Origin: Incurvaria masculella
Taxonomy: Eukaryota; Arthropoda; Insecta; Lepidoptera; Incurvariidae
Assembly: GCA_946894095.1 (NCBI GenBank)
Contig: OX335644.1
Span: 13,497,595 to 13,561,594 of the forward strand
Direction: 5' to 3'
DNA length: 64,000 nt
A program made the translations under genes and the position numbers. This document shows, piece after piece, positions 45,481-55,935 of this stretch. How positions within the stretch are numbered: position 1 is the stretch's first letter; each line of letters opens with the position of its first letter. Under the pieces are notes generated by a model that saw only the letters and a program-made list of their open reading frames with translations, did no database searches and had not been told where the DNA came from.

Positions 45481-46689
45481 TAACTCTAACTCAAACTGAA
45501 ACTATCTACTGCGGTTGCTTTGGATGTCCTAAGCAAGATGGGGAGGAATAAGGCATGTGAGTGCAGGGGGTAAGATGTTGGACATATGGATGTGTGGCGA
45601 AGCATCAGCGCGCTATGACGTTTGTCATGCGAGCTCCGCGACCGACTCCTCCCCGCACCAAAGGCTCAACGTCGCCGGCGATTGCGTCATTTCCGACGCA
45701 GCGCTCTATAAATTTGCTCCCGTTTTGGCGTCGTCTTTTTTTACCGCGGCAAACTAAACGCGCGGCGCTGGAGCGACGAGCGCGGCACGCTTTATTTTAC
45801 TAAGGCATCCGCGCTGCAGAGAGAATTTTCCTGGAAGCCTGCTGTCAAACATTCTCTTTGTTCAATTAATCCGTACGGATGCTTAAACTGGGGTAATTCT
45901 ACAAGCCTTCTCGTTCCTTTGCACGGAGATAGTCGATCTCCGCGTTCCTTTGTATCGAGGAAAAATTAAGCGCCCAGTGCACAATCTCTGGTTACATCCG
46001 TCCTTACTTTTCGCTTGAAGAAGAAAGAAGAGAGATCTAAAATAACCATAACTATAATACTAACCAGAGATTGTGCCAACGGAGGTTATTTTCTCGTTGG
46101 ATTGTGTACTCCAACCTCATCAGGTCATCATTATATATAGACAATTTGTGTCTTAAGGTTTGTAAAAAATGCGTATCCAACTTCCAAAAATGCGTATCCA
46201 AAAATGCGTTGCGTGGTTTAGAAGTTAGGAGCGGAGAAACAAAGGCAGACAGCGAAGTGCCCCGTACTTCGGGGCACTTTGGTTTGTATGACAGCCACAT
46301 CTTAGCGTACGCGGAAAATTAGGATAATCGGTTAAAGCGTTATAGAGGAACATTATAGTTACATACAGAAAATATTTCTATAAATCGTCAATTTAGTTTT
46401 AGTATCATACCTAGAATCTAGGTATCTTCTAAAACAAAGTGACTTACTCCATGAATATCCGTTATAGATGTATTATTATAGATAGAGTACATTAATTTTG
46501 GTTCGTGTTGACGTAAACAGACGATCTAGGTTTCATATTGTAAGGAGAGAGGTTTTAAGTTGTTATGTAGGAAATTATAGGGTTTACCCGTACCAATCAT
46601 AATACTATCATATCCGTACCAACCATATCAGGATACTAATCAAATTGTCTAAAATATTTTTTTCTTTCGTTTATTGTAGCTGTAAACCG
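45481..46689. other. Spacer with a GC-rich TATA-containing block
   Basis: 45560-45800 is CpG-rich with GCGCTCTATAAATTTGCTCC, a TATA-like promoter element followed by CGTCGTC. It could be a promoter of a gene or of a retroelement LTR; no frame downstream supports a choice. Local tandem TGCGTATCCAA words at 46169-46206. Confidence 0.3.
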
Positions 46690-46743
46690 CGAAGAGATAA
46701 TACAATTTTGAAATTCTAATTTCAAAATTATATTATCTCTTCG
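46690..46743. repeat. 54-bp hairpin abutting the mariner-like element
   Basis: CGAAGAGATAATACAATTTTGAAATT pairs with AATTTCAAAATTATATTATCTCTTCG with a very short loop and one or two mismatches. It ends about 12 bp before the left inverted repeat at 46756. Confidence 0.75.
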
Positions 46744-46755
46744 TTCGTGTATATA

Positions 46756-48352
46756 CAGGATGTCCCGTAAGTAGTGGATCAAACGAATAGTGGGGATAGA
46801 AGAGGTCGGTGCCTATCAGAAACACCTACTTTAGATTTTAAGTCATTCCTAGTTTAGAAGTAATTAATTTATTTCTGATTATTTTTAAATTTTCTGAATG
46901 TAAAATAAAAAAAATATGTTTAAAAAAAGTTCATAACTTTTTCTAATTTTTATTTAAATTTATTGTTGCCGAATATCTTACCTTTTTAATAAAAATACAT
47001 TTGCATCTAACTAATACATTATTTTAAATTTTAAATATGTTTTTCGTAAAAAGTTTCAAATTTCAATAAATTCAACGCTAATTCCAACATTCCTGGTGCA
47101 AAAAAAATGTACTACCAAAAGTTTGCCCATGATATCAAAAACTTGTACACTTTATTCCGCTTTTAAAAAGGTATAATAACCCGGACTTCCCTTAAACAAA
47201 ATCTTTTTTCAAGTGAACAACCGAAATGAGTGGTAATCTTCGAAAAATCTGACTGCACGAAATGCAAAAAAATAATACCTAATATGACGGAGCTCCCGCT
47301 CATAATTCGCGCATTGTAAGAGAATATCTTAATCAGACATACCCCGATCGATGGATTGGGAGGGGAGGAACTTTACACTGGCCACCGCGCTCACCGGATC
47401 TGAACCCATTAGATTATTTCCTGTGGGGATATTTTAAAGAAGCAGTGTATGAAAAGGAAAATTTGAATGAGCTAAAGTTACGACAAAAATTACATGCAAC
47501 AGCTGGTATCGTAAAAAATAACCATCGTGCGCTGAGAAGATTGAGAATAAATTTTATTAGAAGATGTCGGTTGTGCATTCGGGTTGGTGGGAGAAATTTT
47601 GAGCACTTGTTGTAGTCGATGAATAAATGAATTAGAGAACAGGCATTTTTGTTTTTATTCATAATAAAATCCATTTGAAATGTTGAACTAACAAAATCTA
47701 TTTAATTTTAATTGCAGGCAAAATAATGGTCGATTGTCATGAAAAAATTTGTTTTTACACAAATACCAGTATTTTAAATATTTTCAGAACTATCATCAAG
47801 CATACAATAAGTGTCTGATAAACAATATTAATATTTCTTAGAATATTGTGCAGTCAGATATTTCGAAAATAACCACTCATTTCGGTTCTTCACTTGAAAA
47901 AAATACGTTTTTAAATGAAAGTAAAATGGTATTATACTTTTTTAGAAGCGCAATAAAGTGTACAAGTTTTTGATATTATGGGCAAACTTTTGGTAGTACA
48001 TTTTTTTTGCACCAGGAAGGTTGGAATTAGCGTTGAATTTATTGAAATTTGAAACTTTTTACGAAAAACATATTTAAAATTTAAAATAATGTATTAGTTA
48101 GATGCAAATGTATTTTTATTAAAAAGGTAAGATATTCGGCAAGAATAAATTTAAATAAAAATTAGAAAAAGTTATGAACTTTTTTTAAACATATATTTTT
48201 TATTTTACATACTGAAAATTTAAAAATAATCAGAAATAAATTAATTACTTCTAAACTAGGAATGACTTAGAATCTAAAGTAGGTGTTTCTGATAGGCACT
48301 GACCTCTTCTATCCCCACTATTCGTTTGATCCACTACTTACGGGACATCCTG
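46756..48352 (+). mobile_element. Mariner-like element with about 500-bp terminal inverted repeats
   Basis: TA|CAGGATGTCCCGTAAGTAGT at 46756 matches the inverted CACTACTTACGGGACATCCTG|TA ending at 48352. Inverted similarity runs to about 47258 on the left and from about 47849 on the right (landmarks: TCAAGTGAACAACCGAAATG / CATTTCGGTTCTTCACTTGA and TCTGACTGCAC / GTGCAGTCAGA). The TA duplication and CAGG terminus fit the Tc1/mariner superfamily. The roughly 590-bp centre holds the 3' part of a transposase frame. Confidence 0.85.
47283..47615 (+). pseudogene. Tc1/mariner transposase C-terminal remnant
   Basis: An uninterrupted 110-codon frame, without an ATG, starts right after a stop. It contains YDGAPAHNSRIVREYLNQ (second catalytic Asp), then HWPPRSPDLNPLDYFLWGYF (third catalytic Asp), and ends RVGGRNFEHLL before TAG. 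There are 41 residues between the two Asp, as in DD41D mariner relatives. The N-terminal helix-turn-helix domain and the first catalytic Asp are absent, replaced by the expanded inverted repeat. It cannot encode an active enzyme, but the intact remaining frame implies fairly recent decay. Confidence 0.85.
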
Positions 48353-48922
48353 TATATGTTGTGATGCTGAATGCAGGTGTGTTGAGCTACATTTCGAATT
48401 ATTAGATTTGTGATGTTACGGGTAATCTATGAATGCAGTTTTAGTTTTTATCAAAATTGGCTTCATGACTCAATTGAGTGTTTTTAGTTATTTATTATAG
48501 TTTCCTATAATCTGAAGGCGCTCTTGAAAAATTCATCTTGGATATGAAATACCATGCTATATGCCTTCCTTTCTACCAGACACGCAGGAGTTATCTTTAT
48601 AGCCGTCAAAACAACAGCATGTAATCTTATCATAGCTACTATGAACATTTATTCACACGAATTTAACTAAACTAATAGGTATTAGGCAACAAGGAATTCT
48701 GTATATTCAATGTTTTCATTTCTCCTCCGCGTAATTTATACAAATGTAATACGGTCTTCAACAGTATAACTAGATTATTATATACACATACGTTATTCCA
48801 CTGTGAGGAGTATAATTTGAAAACCTGCATCTGATTTGCATTATATTAGTTACACCGGTACCAATTATTATTGAAAATAAGATGGGATTAGGTTTTATAG
48901 ATTTTTTATTGCCAAGCACCCT
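48353..48922. other. AT-rich spacer
   Basis: Nothing recognised. Confidence 0.3.
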
Positions 48923-49327
48923 ATTTTTTTTTATGCGACCTGACATGGATAGCTAATACCACACAACTACCGTTATGATATTAGCCCAATACACCACATT
49001 CCTAAAGGAATTAGGTGCCATGCCCTTCCCTTTATGAGCACGGCTACATTGAACTGGATGGAAAACACGGACAATTTTTCATTGCCGCTTCGACCATCTT
49101 TTCATCCAATGCGATGGTACCAACCCGGGCGGGCTTAAACCCTACCACCTAGTAGGGGAAGGGGACCTACATTTTTACATGGATTCCGAACCATGGAGCA
49201 GCTCGCATTCGTGACGAAATGCACTTATCGAACTCGGAAAGAGAAAGACAGTGGTGAATGTCGGTATTGAACCCAGACCTCTGGTACGCTAGGCCAGTCC
49301 CCGCGCCACTAGACTACGAGCCGCTCA
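48923..49327 (-). mobile_element. Full-length tRNA-headed SINE
   Basis: Reverse-oriented counterpart of 39801-40188. The T run and ATGCGACCTGACATGGATAG lie at the left (3' end); the head GGTACGCTAGGCCAGTCCCC / GACTACGAGCCGCTC lies at the right. All body blocks are in the same order, including the CCGGGTTGGTACC region at 49112-49124 that is absent from 39801-40188. Confidence 0.9.
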
Positions 49328-49544
49328 AATGACTTTTTCTTAAATCTTATAAACTATAAAAGCAAAAGTAAAGATGTAGTGCTTGCCAATAAATGTAATG
49401 TTAAACTCAAGAGGGTCACAGTTATTTTTATTAGCAAATTGGTTACTACACCAAATTTAAAATGTTTATTTTACCTTGCTAACTCCCAAATTTAACATCA
49501 GACACAGATTTCAAAGCAAGATTTGCATCGATAATTCATGAGAT

Positions 49545-49890
49545 TAACGAGATCACAGTTGCGTCGACCATCGTTAATTCAATGCGATGTTACCAACCTG
49601 GGCAGGTGGGTTACCACCTAGTTAGTCAGAAAGGGGAACTGTTTATCTTGGAATCCGAACCACTTGGTATGAATACCTACACTTGCTGCTCTTATGACAC
49701 GCACTGGAAGAAATCCAATGCATGCCGGAAACACACATCACAAATGCTAAAGATAAATTGGCTGTCTTCAAACTTTCTCCCGACACAGTTGCGCGTAAAG
49801 AAACCGACATGGCATCTCGCTCGGCAATCCAATAAATAAATAGTTTTTCTTTTTTTTTATGCAACCTGACATGGATGGCTACCACACATT
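49545..49890 (-). mobile_element. Diverged SINE pieces
   Basis: 49570-49680 matches the SINE body (ATGCGATGTTACCAACCTGG, TTACCACCTAGTTAG, GAATCCGAACCAC). 49850-49888 is a separate 3' end (T run plus ATGCAACCTGACATGGATGG). Both are antisense. Confidence 0.6.
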
Positions 49891-49964
49891 TTTTCTCTAG
49901 TTAGTGAGATATTAATTTTAAAATTTATATTTTCGCCTAGTATAATTTAACGCGAAGTTGTAAC

Positions 49965-50080
49965 CGTGAATAAGGAAGGTCTTGACAAAGAACCTGCATC
50001 TCACGTGACGTGTCAGTGTAATTCCACGACAGTGATATTAGCCATCAATGTTCAGTTTCATACAACGTTCCCTCCCACGT
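49965..50080 (+). mobile_element. SINE body fragment
   Basis: AAGGAAGGTCTTGACAAAG, GTGATATTAGCCATCAATGTTC. A weak but ordered match to the SINE 3' half. Confidence 0.45.
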
Positions 50081-50628
50081 TCTTACGGAATGCTATATTA
50101 TTTTTACACTGAATTAATGAATTAGTTTGTATGGAAGGTTTTTAGATATATAAGGAACTTTTTATTTAGAAGATAATTAGGAAATAAGTTAAGTAATAAA
50201 CTTTTTTGTTCATTTCAATGTCAATAATCATTTCCCAAATTGTCTGGACTGGCCGTTGCAACACCTGTAGATGCAAAGACCTATCCACATAAAAGTCTGG
50301 CGATGCTTACTTTGAAATACATAACCCGTACGCTGTGTTGAACAGACTTGATCGCAGCGCCACCTACTGGGTCCGATCGAGAATTAAAACTATTCCAACC
50401 GACTCCGTGCATAAATGCAAGACGCAAATTTAAATGACTTGTTAGAAATAATATGACAGTAAATATACATTGAAATACTTGGTAAACTTTGACTCCAAGG
50501 TCTCGCGAGATGGTATTTTTTTAAAGAAAATCGTTATTCATAGAATATTCCCGTTCGACTGACTTCGGTGAATTTGATAGATTTACATTTTTGTCGGTTC
50601 CCTTAATGCTTGTATGATGTCAATCTCA
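50081..50628. other. Spacer
   Basis: No gene. GATCGCAGCGCCACCTACTG at about 50352 resembles the end of a common interspersed repeat. Confidence 0.3.
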
Positions 50629-50928
50629 TTTTTAGGGTTCCGTACCCAAAGGGTGAAAACGGAACCCTATTACTAAGCCTCCGCTGTCCGTCCGTCCGTC
50701 CGTCCGTCCGTCTGTCCGTCTGTCACAGGGCTGTATCTCATGAACCGTAATAGGTAGGCAGCTGAAATTTTCAGAGTGTGTATTTATTTTGCCGCTATAA
50801 CAACAAATAGGTAACATCATGAAATAATAATAATTAAAAGGGGGGCTCCATACAAAAACATGATTTTTTGGTGTTGATAATACGGAACCCTTCATGTGCG
50901 AATCCGACTCGCACTTGGCCGGTTTTTC
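50629..50928 (+). mobile_element. GTCC-microsatellite interspersed element, copy 7
   Basis: Near full-length: AGGGTTCCGTACCCAAAGGG, (GTCC)n at 50686-50713, CCGCTATAACAACAAATAGG and GACTCGCACTTGGCCGGTTT. Shortened at the right-hand GGTACGGAACC word. Confidence 0.85.
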
Positions 50929-51777
50929 AAAAGCTTTTGATTTAGAGAAGTTCTTCGAAAAACATTATAAATTGCTGTTCAATTCATAATTAAATGCGAA
51001 AAACATAACGAAATCCGTTTTTAAAATGGGTGAAATATGAGCAAATGAATTGGAAAATTGTTATTTACAGTTTATAACAACTTATTGGAAATGAATGATT
51101 GTTTATACATATATTACATACACCCATAGGCGTCGTCGGCACCTTTTTGGTGAGATCCTGGCGTGCGCCATATGCAGCGCTAGAAAAAAATACACCATAA
51201 CAAAAGAAATAATGCTGTGAAATGAATAATATAAGAAGTTGTATACTAGTAAATATACTGTTTCGTACTACGCAGGTACGTCGCTTATTCCAAGGAACGT
51301 GATATGTATGTTTGTATAATCAACCGTGAGGCAAGGACGCATTGATTGAAGAAAGAGCCCAGTAAAAAGAACTACTTTACAAATATACTACAAGGCTGGA
51401 CCCGAACCAGCAAAACATACCATTCGCAGGTATTGCGTCTACCGTGAAACAGCTGTCCATAATTCGGAAATCTCCTACAGTCCCTCCTCCCGTAATGGAT
51501 GTCTCCTACTAACAGAGTGTTTAAGATTATACATATTTACAGATTATAGATATAATTAACGCTTCATCTGCGTTTTTTTACTACATTTCCCTAAAAATTA
51601 TTTTTAATATTTTCACCAAGCTCTGGCTGGCCAATGTAAAGAGCTATTTGAAAAAAATATATTTTTGGCATCTCAGCTGAATTTCATTATATGCGTCAGA
51701 AGGCAGCGCGTTAGCAATACTTGAAATGTCTAATGTGTGAAGGACTAATTTAAGACACCAATCAAGTTGTGTAATGT
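50929..51777. other. Spacer with a LINE 3' scrap
   Basis: 51119-51182 holds the LINE 3' signature (CCCATAGGCGTCGTCGG, GATCCTGGCGTGCGCCATATG, plus orientation). 51395-51460 has a weak tRNA-like stretch on the minus strand (CTGGTTCGGGTCCAGCC). No gene. Confidence 0.45.
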
Positions 51778-52397
51778 TTAGGATTTTTAAGAAAAAGGCG
51801 ATTGTTCATACATCTAAATCAGAAAAAGTACGTATTTTGTTACCAGTTGTTAAATAATGTGCTGCCTCTTTAATATTATTAATCTTCTGCTCGGATTTTT
51901 TCAAAAGTGAGTTGAATTATATCGCTGGAGGTGAAATTACATTCTTTACCTCCATGATTATATCACGCCATTGTTTAAATATATAAACATATTTTTTACC
52001 GTCGCTAAAAAGTTACCTGAAAAGGTATATTGAAATAAATTCACTTCCAAGCTACATATCATAAAAACTATCCTGCAATCATTTAGTTTTTAGATTTTTA
52101 AGAAAAGGCGATTGTCCATACATCTAAATCAGAAAAAGTACGTATTTTGTTACCAGTTGTTAAATAATGTGCTGCCTTTTTAATATTATTAATCTTCTGC
52201 TCGGATTTTTTCAAAAGTGAGTTGAATTATATCGCTGGAGGTGAAATTACATTCTTTACCTCCATGATTATATCACGCCATTGTTTTAATACATAAACAT
52301 CTTTTTTACCGTCGCTAAATAAATAAAATAAAATTGAAATAAATTCACTTCCAAGCTACACATCATAACAACTATCCTGCAATCATTTAGTTTTCAT
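51778..52397. repeat. 310-bp tandem duplication
   Basis: Copy 1 is about 51778-52087 and copy 2 about 52088-52397, offset 310 bp (GGCGATTGT at 51797 and 52107). They are very similar, with a small indel near 52010/52320. Each includes a hairpin CGCTGGAGGTGAAATTACAT .. TTTACCTCC. It lies just upstream of gene A. Confidence 0.85.
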
Positions 52398-52715
52398 GTG
52401 AAATGCCTGCAACCTACTGATTAGTACCTGTAAACACGTTTCTGAAACAATCATAATCATACAATACATAATTATTCGGGCACAATACACTCGTGGGATT
52501 TTTATTATTTAAAAAAATAATAGTTATCCCACTATCTGTTTTTTTTATGTTCATTTATAATTAAATGCCTTTCCTTTTTTAAATCAACAAAAATAAATAA
52601 CAAAAAAAAACGAACAAAAACATGATGTAATTAAATAAAAAAATCAATTATAATTAAGGTAATTCTCACAGTCATCCGTAAATTTACTGCTTTTCCATTC
52701 CATTGTTTCGTGCAG

Positions 52716-53684
52716 ACTGGTGACGTGCTTTCTGGTGTGTGTCGTGTGCTGCACGGTGGGCGTCGCGCTGCTGTTCGCTGTGCTGACTGGTCTAGCACTC
52801 GGCTACAACTACTCGTTAGCGAACTCCAACAGTAAGTGTGTGGCTGCTTATGTATGAAATGCTGGTGACGTGCTTTCTGGTGTGTGTCGTGTGCTGCACG
52901 GTAAGCTTCGGGCTGCTATTCGCTTTACTGACTGGACTCGCACTCGGCTACAACTACTCGTTAGCGAACTCCAACAGTAAGTGTGTGGCTGCTTATGCAT
53001 GAAAGACTGGTGACGTGCTTTCTGGTGTGTGTCGTGTGCTGCACTGTGGGCGTCGCGCTGCTGTTCTCTGTGCTGACTGGTCTAGCACTCGGCTACAACT
53101 ACTCGTTAGCGAACTCCAACAGTAAGTGTGTGGCAATGCATGAAATACTGGTGACGTGCTTTCTGGTGTGTGTCGTGTGCTGCACGATTCGCTTTACTGA
53201 CTGGACTCGCACTCGGCTACAACTACTCGTTGGCAAACTCCATCAGTAAGTGTATGGCTGCTTATGCATGAAAGACTGGTGACGTGACATCGTGCGCTGC
53301 ACCGTGGGCGTTGTTCTGCTATTCGCTGTGCTGACTGCTCTCGCACTCAGCTATAACTACTCGTTGGCGAACTCCAACAGTAACAAGTGCGTGGATGTTT
53401 ATGCATGAATGACTGGTGACGTTGTGTTGCTGCTCGTTGTGCTCACTGGACTCACGTTCAGCTACAACTTCTAGTTGATGAACTCAAACAGCAAGTGCGT
53501 AGCTATTTGCACATGAAGACAGGGGGTATGCTTTCTGTTGTTTATCTGTGCTGCAAAGCGAGCATCGCGCTGCTGTTCGCTGTGCTGACTGGTCTTGCAC
53601 TCGGCTACTACTACACGTTGACGAACTCCAACAGTGTGTAACTGAACGCGCATGGAAGACTGGTATCGTGCTTTATGGTGTGCG
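52716..53684 (+). repeat. Tandem array of the gene A membrane-segment exon
   Basis: Units of about 145 bp (exon plus start of intron) begin with CTGGTGACGTGCTTTCTGG at 52717, 52862, 53007, 53148, 53276 and about 53413. A more diverged unit lies at about 53516 and a stub at about 53660, cut by a GTCC element at 53690. Units 1-3 keep the full frame and donor GTAAGTG. Unit 4 (about 17-bp deletion) and unit 5 (about 11-bp deletion) are frameshifted. Unit 6 has an in-frame TAG and a GC donor; unit 7 lacks the CTGGTG start. Only unit 1 has a pyrimidine-rich acceptor; unit 3 has a weak AG|ACTGG. Confidence 0.9.
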
Positions 53685-55383
53685 TATTTGCTGTTATAGC
53701 GGCAAAATAAATACACACTCTGTGAAAATTTCAGCTGCCTCCCTATTAAGGTTCATGAGATACAGCCCTGTGACAGACGGACGGACGGACGGACAGACCG
53801 CCGGACAGCGGAGGCTTAGTAATAGGGTTCCGTTTTCACCCTTTGGGTACGGAACCCTAAAAAACAATAAATTACATCCCATTCATGATGACTAGTATCT
53901 TGTCTAAGCACGCTGTATGTTTTTTTTCCAGAGACTTCGGATCACGCAGGGATGGCGATAGTAAAAAAATTGGACTTTGGACAAAAGCTCTCGAATTACT
54001 TGGGACCCTTTATTCGTAAGTTGAATATTTTCCAGTTTATTCTGTCTTTCAGATCCTTTTATTAAACTTCAGCATTCTTAAGATTTGTTTAAGATGTTTC
54101 AAAGTACCTGAATCTATTTTCCAAACGGCGGGATTTGCCGTTCGCAGTTCGGATTCTCACCTTCCTTGCTGACTAGGTTGTAGGGTTAGAATCCCGCCCA
54201 GGTTGGTCGCATTGAATAAACGACGGGGGCACATACAATAACAGTAGCACCGGTGAGTCAGTTCACTTACGAATTCGCTCACTACTGATGTTCTCGATTT
54301 TCAACGACACGTAAGAACACGCAAGGACTTCGCAATTAAGTGCAACAAACATTCGATTCTGCGCGTCACGAATTCATAAGCCAATTTACTACACTCAGTG
54401 CATTTACACGAACTCTGCTGCCGCCACCCAAATAAGTTTCGATCGCAACTCCGGTCCTTCCTTACTCATTGATTTAGTAGGTAAGGATTGTAAGGATGTC
54501 AATTTCAAAATAATATTACGAAATATTTATGTATTTACAGGTCGCCGTCCAAGTATCAACGAAGTCATGAACAATAATGGGACGCGACGGGTCAAAGTTA
54601 TGGAACAAACCGACTACCAAGATTACTCGAATCTTGATTCGACAATAAAATATACCTACGATGACAGAGTGGAGATACTTAATGACGAGTCAACCAACAG
54701 TTTACCAGAGGATCCTTTCGGGCGGCCGCCACTCGAAGACTACGAGAAGTTATCGCCGAGAAGAATGAGAAGCTGGTATCCTCAGCTGAAAACTGTGATG
54801 ACCGATGCTGGACGGAGGCTTGGGGAGTCGCCGGTGACTATGGGTCAGGAGCCTGCGACAAAGCTGCTGAGTTCCTGGACTCGACGGTCTCAGGTTATGG
54901 GATCGCAAGGAGGAAAGTTAGTATTCACTGTCGATGTTCCCATACAAACCAACCAATCTTCAAGATCCTCATTTTCCCTCCATTCCATGTCGAGGTATTT
55001 CCCCTAAAGTAAATCCTGCGGTCCTTCAGACGTAACGTGAAGCAGCTTCTGGCCGGCCAGCATGATTTTCGCAGCCCCTGATAGAAAAGCCTATGGGCAT
55101 CGTCATAGTAAACAAATAAAAAAAATGCTGATGTCGCCATTCTTTCAGAAACGCATCAAGAACCCAATACATGTGGTGGCCGCTTCCCGTTCAGACCCAA
55201 CCCTCGAACACCCCAGCTGAGGACGCAATGTTCGACGAGGGGGACATCAACGAGGAGAGCCCGCTGGTGTATAGGCGGGTGCGGAGGCAGCTCCCGCCAG
55301 CGCCGCGGCGGGTGGCGTCGGCGCGGCGTCGGGCGCGCGGCCTGTTCGCTACACCTTTATATCTTCAGACACGTGTTCTTTAA
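52716..55383 (+). CDS. Gene A: small membrane protein, 5' exon not found
   Basis: Exons with consistent phases: 52716-52831 (acceptor CATTGTTTCGTGCAG; donor A|GTAAGTG), 53932-54015, 54541-54916 (donor AA|GTTAGT) and 55149-55383 (TAA). The visible product is 269 residues. It begins with a hydrophobic segment (LVTCFLVCVVCCTVGVALLF.. ending LALGYNYS). Then follow KTSDHAGMAIVKKLDFG, a Tyr/Asp-rich stretch (YQDYSNLDSTIKYTYDDRVE), a proline/arginine region and a basic C-terminus (VYRRVRRQLPP.., ARRRARGLF). N-Y-S and N-G-T sequons follow the membrane segment, hinting at a lumenal or extracellular C-terminal part. The upstream exon must end in phase 2 and was not identified. Paralogous to gene B, 1.8 kb downstream. 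I do not recognise the family. Confidence 0.72.
53690..53866 (-). mobile_element. GTCC-microsatellite interspersed element, copy 8, inverted and truncated
   Basis: From TGTTATAGCGGCAAAATAAA through a (GGAC)n tract to GGGTACGGAACCCTAAAAAA. It lies in the intron between the exon array and the 53932 exon, and it terminates the last array unit. Confidence 0.85.
54165..54345 (+). repeat. SINE scrap and repeat shared with 18411-18515
   Basis: 54170-54222 (GACTAGGTTGTAGGGTTAGA, CCCAGGTTGG) is a SINE-body fragment. 54240-54345 matches 18411-18515 block by block. Both are within an intron of gene A. Confidence 0.55.
54917..55115 (+). mobile_element. LINE 3'-end fragment inside gene A's last intron
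   Basis: Directly after the donor, the plus strand reads FTVDVPIQTNQSSRSSFSLH, then a GGTCCTTCAGACGTAACGTG block and AGCCTATGGGCATCGTC. It is homologous to 4085-4342. It fills almost the whole 232-bp intron, which gene B lacks at this position. Confidence 0.7.
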
Positions 55384-55779
55384 ATTGTTTACAATGTAAC
55401 AATATTAAAACCTTTTGATGACGACGGATTGGTTTTTTTTTCCTTCCTGCGCGCCTTCGGGGCCCTGCGCAAGCATTCGTAAATTATATTTTGCTAAAAA
55501 GCTGTTTTCTATCTTTCTATATATAATCTATTTCAAATTGCTCTCAAGTTGAAACACATCTGATTGCTAATGTGCTTTCTAATATGGAAAGAATCGGGAA
55601 TGATAGTGGAAAGGTGACCAGCACCTCTCCGCATGTATTATGTCGGCGCGTATGAGAATTTTCCCTACAAATATTTTAATATTGACTCATGGGTACAACT
55701 CTGTCTAACTGTAAATCAACCTGACGCATAATTTTCGGACAACATATCTGAAAAAATCTGGGAGTCCTCAACAGGCTGC
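55384..55779. other. 3' flank of gene A
   Basis: A possible ATTAAA poly-A signal occurs at about 55403-55408, within 30 bases of the stop. Nothing else recognised. Confidence 0.4.
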
Positions 55780-55935
55780 GCCCGTTTGTCCACGCTGCCG
55801 CACTAAAGAAGGTGCTCTTCAAGGCGCAGATAAGGTATAGCGTGGAGCATTGTTCGTATCCGTGGGAGGGATCAGCCAAGTACTTGCTGACTCGATACAG
55901 CGGCGTGCCGTGCGTCTCGTCCCGGAATTTTGAGA
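55780..55935 (+). mobile_element. LINE ORF2 fragment
   Basis: The plus strand reads VLFKAQIRYSVEHCSYPWEG then SAKYLLTRYSGVPCVSS. Same block and family as 1079-1333. Confidence 0.7.

Noticed and set aside
45557..45803. Gene starting at the TATA-containing GC-rich block
   Set aside because: The two overlapping frames show no recognisable motif or splice continuation; only a promoter-like composition remains.
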